Of a stretch of 64,000 nt of DNA, positions 60,488 to 64,000 are shown piece after piece (within the stretch, counting starts at the first letter, position 1; each line of letters opens with the position of its first letter). Both the position numbers and the translations under genes were made by a program. Source of the stretch: an uncultured Acidimicrobiales bacterium (GTDB lineage: Bacteria; Actinomycetota; Acidimicrobiia; Acidimicrobiales; SHLQ01); assembly GCA_938041035.1 (NCBI GenBank), contig CALHYX010000016.1:1-64000 (forward strand), given 5' to 3'. Below the pieces are notes generated by a model. The model had not been told where the DNA came from and did not search any database. It was given only the letters and a program-made list of their open reading frames with translations.

Positions 60488-61747
60488 GTGGCTGAGGTTT
60501 CGGTTGAGCAGTTCGCAGAGGAGGCGGCCGCGTGGCTGGCCGCCAATGCCGAACCGGTGACCACCGTGAAGGACGACGGCGAGATCATCTGGGGGGCGGG
60601 CGAGTTCCGCGTCTCGGTCTTTCACGCGCTGTCGTTCGACGAGGAGAAGGACCTCCTCGACCGGATCCGGGCCTGGCAGCAGCGCAAGGCCGAGAAGGGT
60701 TACCACGCGGTGTTGTGGCCGCAGGAGTGGGGCGGTCTCGGGCTGTCCAAGCAGCACGCCCGCGCCTACCGCCAGCTCGAACGCGGCTTTGCCACTCCGG
60801 GGGGTCACGAGTGTTTCGGGGTAACGGTTGGTCTGGTCGCCCCGACGATCAACGCCTTCGGAAACGAGGGGCAGAAGCGACGATTCCTGCCCCGCTTGTT
60901 GACGTGTGAGGACCTGTGTTGCCAGCTGTTCAGCGAGCCCGGAGCCGGCTCTGACCTCGGCGCCATTGGCTGCCGGGCCGAACGCGACGGCGACGAATGG
61001 GTGATCAGCGGCCAGAAGGTCTGGAGCTCGGCGGCCCAGTTCTCCGAGTGGGGTCTGCTGATCGCCCGCAGCGACCCCGCCGAGGTCAAACACAAGGGTA
61101 TGACCGCGTTCATGGTGGCCATGGACACGCCGGGGGTCGAGGTTCGCCCCATCAAGCAGATGAGCGGCGGAACCTCCTTCAACGAGGTGTTCTTCACCGA
61201 TGTCCGGATTCCCGATGATCAGCGCCTGGGGTCGGAGGGCGACGGTTGGAAAGTGGCCCTCACCACGCTCGGGTTCGAGCGCGACCATTCCGCCAGCGGC
61301 GGTGCAGGGACAAAGGCGGGTGGCACCTGGCGCCATGTGCGAGCGACCGCACGAGCCATGGACGTCACCGAGGACGCCCGGATGCGCCAGCGGCTGATGG
61401 AGGACTACATCCACACCCGGGTCGAGCGCATGACCAACCGGCGAGCGGCCGACCTCGCCAAGGGCGGTACCCCGGGGCCGGAAGGGTCGCTGGGCAAGTT
61501 GTTGTGGACCGAGGGCATGGGGCTGATGTCCGACGTGGTCTCCGAGGTTCTGGGTCCGCGGCTCATCGCCGACTCGGGCGAGTGGGGGACCTATGCGTGG
61601 GGTGAACACGTGCTCGGTGCCCCCGGCTACCGAATCGCCGGCGGCTCCGACGAAGTACAACGCAACATTATCGGCGAGCGAGTGCTCGGCCTGCCGGGTG
61701 AGCCGCGGGTCGACCGCGGCATCGCCTGGAAAGATGTGCCCAAATAG
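60488..61747 (+). CDS. Acyl-CoA dehydrogenase family protein
   Basis: A 419-residue flavoenzyme. CCQLFSEPGAGSDLG near residue 142 and SGQKVWSSAAQFSEWGLLIARSD near 173 are the FAD/substrate region, and GGSDEVQRNIIGERVLGLP near 389 is the C-terminal FAD-binding segment. It oxidises an acyl-CoA at the alpha-beta position. GTG at 60488 was chosen over an Arg-rich upstream extension because GGGGGAG precedes it. It heads the plus-strand run that continues with SDR, ThuA-like and E1-alpha genes. Confidence 0.93.
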   Translation: MAEVSVEQFAEEAAAWLAANAEPVTTVKDDGEIIWGAGEFRVSVFHALSFDEEKDLLDRIRAWQQRKAEKGYHAVLWPQEWGGLGLSKQHARAYRQLERGFATPGGHECFGVTVGLVAPTINAFGNEGQKRRFLPRLLTCEDLCCQLFSEPGAGSDLGAIGCRAERDGDEWVISGQKVWSSAAQFSEWGLLIARSDPAEVKHKGMTAFMVAMDTPGVEVRPIKQMSGGTSFNEVFFTDVRIPDDQRLGSEGDGWKVALTTLGFERDHSASGGAGTKAGGTWRHVRATARAMDVTEDARMRQRLMEDYIHTRVERMTNRRAADLAKGGTPGPEGSLGKLLWTEGMGLMSDVVSEVLGPRLIADSGEWGTYAWGEHVLGAPGYRIAGGSDEVQRNIIGERVLGLPGEPRVDRGIAWKDVPK

Positions 61748-61789
61748 GTTTCGCAACGGCTCGGCAACGGGCCAGAAAGAGATGGTGAA

Positions 61790-62545
61790 ATGGATCTTGG
61801 ACTCGCGGGGAAACGAGCACTGGTGACCGGCTCGACCAAGGGGATTGGCCGAGCGATCGCCGAGACGCTGCTCGCTGAAGGCGCTTCGGTCGCCATCTGC
61901 TCGCGCACGCCCGACGAGGTCGAGGCGGCCGTCGCCGAGATGAGTGGCGCCGGACAGTGCATCGGCGCGGCGGTCGACGCGGGCGATCTGGAGTCGCTCA
62001 CCGGCTGGATCGACGACTCGGCCGAGCAGCTTGGCGGTATCGACATCTACGTCCACAACACGTCGGCGAAGCCGCAGCGAAAACTCGAGGACTGGGTGCA
62101 GAACCACAACATCGACCTCGTCGCCCTTGTGGGGGGTGTGGCCGCCGCCAAAGAGGCGCTCGCCGATCAGGGCGGGTCGCTGATCAGTATCGGCACGACC
62201 GCCACCGCCGAACACTTCGCCACCGGGTCAGGGAGCTACAGCGCCTTCAAGGCCGCGGTGACCAACTGGACGTTGGGTCAGGCCCAGGTGCTCGGGGCCA
62301 AGGGCATCCGCTGCAACGTCGTGTCGCCCGGGCCGATCATGGTCGAGGGCGGCGACTGGGCGATGATCCGCGACAACATGCCCGAGTTCTACGAGTCGGC
62401 GCAGCAGAATCACCCCGGTGGGCAAATCGGTTCGCCCCAGGACGTCGCCAATGCGGTCGCGTTCCTGGCCGGCGACGCTGCCCGTCACGTGAACGGCGCC
62501 AACCTCGTGGTCGACGGCGGCTTCTGCAAGCGGGTCAACTACTGA
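61790..62545 (+). CDS. Short-chain dehydrogenase/reductase with Thr at the usual Ser site
   Basis: A 251-residue SDR with TGSTKGIGRA near residues 13-22, VHNTSAKP in place of NNAG, and catalytic YSAFK. Counting back 13 residues from that Tyr lands on a Thr in IGTTATA instead of Ser. Thr may partly replace Ser; a reduced rate or another mechanism is possible. The C terminus VDGGFC is standard. It begins 42 bp after the acyl-CoA dehydrogenase and ends 1 bp before the ThuA-like gene. Confidence 0.9.
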   Translation: MDLGLAGKRALVTGSTKGIGRAIAETLLAEGASVAICSRTPDEVEAAVAEMSGAGQCIGAAVDAGDLESLTGWIDDSAEQLGGIDIYVHNTSAKPQRKLEDWVQNHNIDLVALVGGVAAAKEALADQGGSLISIGTTATAEHFATGSGSYSAFKAAVTNWTLGQAQVLGAKGIRCNVVSPGPIMVEGGDWAMIRDNMPEFYESAQQNHPGGQIGSPQDVANAVAFLAGDAARHVNGANLVVDGGFCKRVNY

Positions 62546-62546
62546 C

Positions 62547-63314
62547 ATGGCCGAAGGTCGGGTCGACGCCTACCTCGTAGCCGGGGGCAAGTGGCACGAC
62601 ATCGACTTCGCGCGGGTCGAACTGCTCAAGCTTCTCGCCGAACATCCGCATGTGCGGGTGACGGTCGGCTCGACGTACGAAGACGTCGACGCGATACAGG
62701 CGTGCGATTTCGTCATGAGCTACACCTGCGACGTTCGGCCGAGCGACGAGGCGCAGCAGGCGATGCGCGACTGGGTCGAACGCGGCGGCCGCTGGGTGGC
62801 GTTGCACGGCACGAACTCGGCGCTGGATCTACCGCGCCCCAACGGCGTCGAGTCGCCACGGTGCTTTCCCCTGTGGGCCGAGACCCTTGGTAGCCAGTTC
62901 GTCGCCCATCCGCCGATCGCTCCCTACCCGGTGGAGATCGCCGACCCCGATCACTGGCTCGTCCGCGGGGTCGAGCCGTTCGAGACCGACGACGAGTTGT
63001 ATGCGATGGAGTATCACGACCGCGACCAACTCCAGGTGCAACTGCACACCCACTGGAGCGGGGAGTGCACCGGCTTCGCCGAGAGCGACTGGTCGGTGGA
63101 GACCCGCGGCACCGACGAGCATCTCATCCAGTACATCCGGCCGCTGGGGTCGGGCGCGATCTTGTACAACACCCTGGGACATTGCCGGGGGCACTGGGAC
63201 ATGGCGCCGCTGGCCGACTACTACCCGACCGTCGAACGCTGCTCGTGGGAGAAGCCGCAGTACCACGAGCTGCTCCGGCGGGCGATCCGATGGGGGCTCG
63301 GCCACGATGCGTAG
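62547..63314 (+). CDS. ThuA-like domain protein
   Basis: A 255-residue protein of the ThuA family (class I glutamine-amidotransferase-like fold). Seen are YLVAGGKWHDIDFARVELLKLL (residues 9-30), FVMSYTCDVRPSDEAQQAMRDWVERGGRWVALHGTNSA (56-92), AMEYHDRDQLQVQLHTHW and ILYNTLGHCRGHWD. ThuA members take part in trehalose or other sugar use and may be hydrolases or dehydrogenase partners; the role here is open. ATG 1 bp after the SDR stop implies translational coupling. Confidence 0.85.
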   Translation: MAEGRVDAYLVAGGKWHDIDFARVELLKLLAEHPHVRVTVGSTYEDVDAIQACDFVMSYTCDVRPSDEAQQAMRDWVERGGRWVALHGTNSALDLPRPNGVESPRCFPLWAETLGSQFVAHPPIAPYPVEIADPDHWLVRGVEPFETDDELYAMEYHDRDQLQVQLHTHWSGECTGFAESDWSVETRGTDEHLIQYIRPLGSGAILYNTLGHCRGHWDMAPLADYYPTVERCSWEKPQYHELLRRAIRWGLGHDA

Positions 63315-63371
63315 CGAGCGCCGTGCCGGTCCCGCCAGCACCCGTACGATCACGACGACACGAGGAGATCA

Positions 63372-64000
63372 GTGGAACCCACCGTCGACATTTTGAAGGA
63401 CCTGCACTATCGCATGCTGCGGATCCGACTGTTCGAGGAGGCGGCGGGCCGGCTGTTCGAGGGCAACAAGATGCCCGGTTTCCTGCATCTCTATGTCGGC
63501 CAGGAGGCGGTGGCCGCGGGCGTCTGCGTGGCGATGCGCGACGACGATCAGGTCAGCTCCACCCACCGCGGCCACGGTCACCTGGTGGCCAAGGGCGGCG
63601 ATCTCAACAAGATGATGGCCGAACTCATGGGCAAGGCCGACGGGTACTGCAACGGGAAGGGCGGGTCGATGCACATCTGCGACCTCGACCTCAACATGCT
63701 GGGCGCCAACGGCATCGTCGGCGGCGGCACCCCGATCGCGGTCGGGGCCGGCTTCGCGAACAAGTACAAGGGCAACGACACCGTCTCGGTCGCCTTCTTC
63801 GGCGATGGTTCGACCAACATCGGGGCGTTTCACGAGGCGATCAACATGGCGGCCGCGCTGCGACTGCCGGTGCTGTTCGTGTGCGAGAACAACGAGTACG
63901 GCGAGTACACCCGCCGCGACAAGGTGATGGCGATCAACGATGTCGTCGATCGGGCGGCCGGGTACGGCATCCCCGGCGTCATCGTCGACGGGATGGACGC
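63372..64000 (+). CDS. Thiamine-diphosphate-dependent 2-oxo acid/acetoin dehydrogenase E1-alpha (3' end outside window)
   Basis: The first 209 codons of an E1-alpha subunit. The opening (VEPTVDILKDLHYRMLRIRLFEEA) and HLYVGQEAVAAGVCVAM are typical. SSTHRGHGHLVAKGG, GKGGSMHICD and the ThDP motif GDGSTNIG (Gly144-Asp145-Gly146) to CENN follow. It could be pyruvate-, acetoin- or branched-chain 2-oxo acid-type; the AcoA-like RGHGHLVAKG makes acetoin or a related substrate plausible. GTG at 63372 with GAGGAG upstream. The beta subunit should lie beyond the window. Confidence 0.9.
   Translation, partial: MEPTVDILKDLHYRMLRIRLFEEAAGRLFEGNKMPGFLHLYVGQEAVAAGVCVAMRDDDQVSSTHRGHGHLVAKGGDLNKMMAELMGKADGYCNGKGGSMHICDLDLNMLGANGIVGGGTPIAVGAGFANKYKGNDTVSVAFFGDGSTNIGAFHEAINMAAALRLPVLFVCENNEYGEYTRRDKVMAINDVVDRAAGYGIPGVIVDGMD

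Noticed and set aside
60437..62215. A 592-codon minus-strand open frame opposite the acyl-CoA dehydrogenase and SDR.
   Set aside because: Shadow of two clear plus-strand genes; no motif.
1..64000. tRNA, rRNA or riboswitch genes.
   Set aside because: No cloverleaf, conserved rRNA stretch or riboswitch core was recognised in any intergenic gap; the gaps are mostly under 150 bp.

Overview
The window is high-GC, densely packed DNA with short intergenic gaps, many ATGA/GTGA stop-start overlaps and many GTG starts. The gene content points to a free-living aerobic actinobacterium: an SCO6745-family protein, a deazaflavin (F420)-type LLM oxidoreductase, many short-chain dehydrogenases (SDRs), acyl-CoA ligases, SCP2-type thiolases with a DUF35 partner, and TetR/MarR-era lipid or isoprenoid catabolic genes. 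The Acidimicrobiia are a plausible home, but that is inference because no rRNA or marker gene is present. I see no tRNA, rRNA, CRISPR array, transposase, phage gene or replication origin.

0-14.6 kb is mixed housekeeping and transport. It holds the tail of a split ChrB pair, class II fructose-bisphosphate aldolase (fbaA), a pentapeptide-repeat protein, a fused aldolase/SDR, an SCO6745-family protein, an alpha/beta-hydrolase with Ala at the nucleophile position, and a BMP/nucleoside-type ABC importer (lipoprotein, two permeases, double ATPase). An SDR, a DUF985 cupin, a YchJ-like protein and an HI0933-like flavoprotein follow. 14.6-21.8 kb holds an SCP2 thiolase translationally coupled to a carotenoid-oxygenase homologue, NAD(P)H-hydrate epimerase, enoyl-CoA hydratase, a D-aminoacylase-type amidohydrolase and a nitroreductase. 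A repeated palindromic element lies between the last two.

21.8-25.9 kb is a two-gene RNA-repair operon: Hen1 (3'-terminal ribose 2'-O-methyltransferase) and Pnkp (kinase-phosphatase-ligase). Both carry in-frame short tandem repeats near functional motifs. 25.9-38.4 kb is a run of small oxidoreductases, CMD proteins, a thiolase, a hotdog thioesterase, dienelactone hydrolase, a spermidine-synthase-like membrane protein and a questin-oxidase-like protein. The last has a very clear promoter/operator.

38.5-64 kb looks like a catabolic region. It has two AMP-dependent acyl-CoA ligases, a branched-chain-amino-acid-type ABC importer split in two (LivG/LivF at 41-42.5 kb, fused LivHM plus LivK-like lipoprotein at 50-53.5 kb), an LLM oxidoreductase, an SCP2-type thiolase with its DUF35 partner, several SDRs and a zinc alcohol dehydrogenase. 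It also has a second carotenoid oxygenase followed by two Rieske oxygenases separated by a 64-residue orphan, then a secreted phospholipase-D-like protein. A final run encodes acyl-CoA dehydrogenase, SDR, ThuA-like protein and E1-alpha (cut by the window end). Together these suggest uptake, CoA activation, oxygenation and thiolytic shortening of hydrophobic (isoprenoid, phenylpropanoid or steroid-like) compounds. The actual substrate cannot be read from sequence.

Two recurring features run through the window. One is short in-frame tandem repeats in at least four proteins. The other is two sets of 13-bp-core palindromes of the same design (GGKGYC-A-GRCMCC) in separate intergenic regions.
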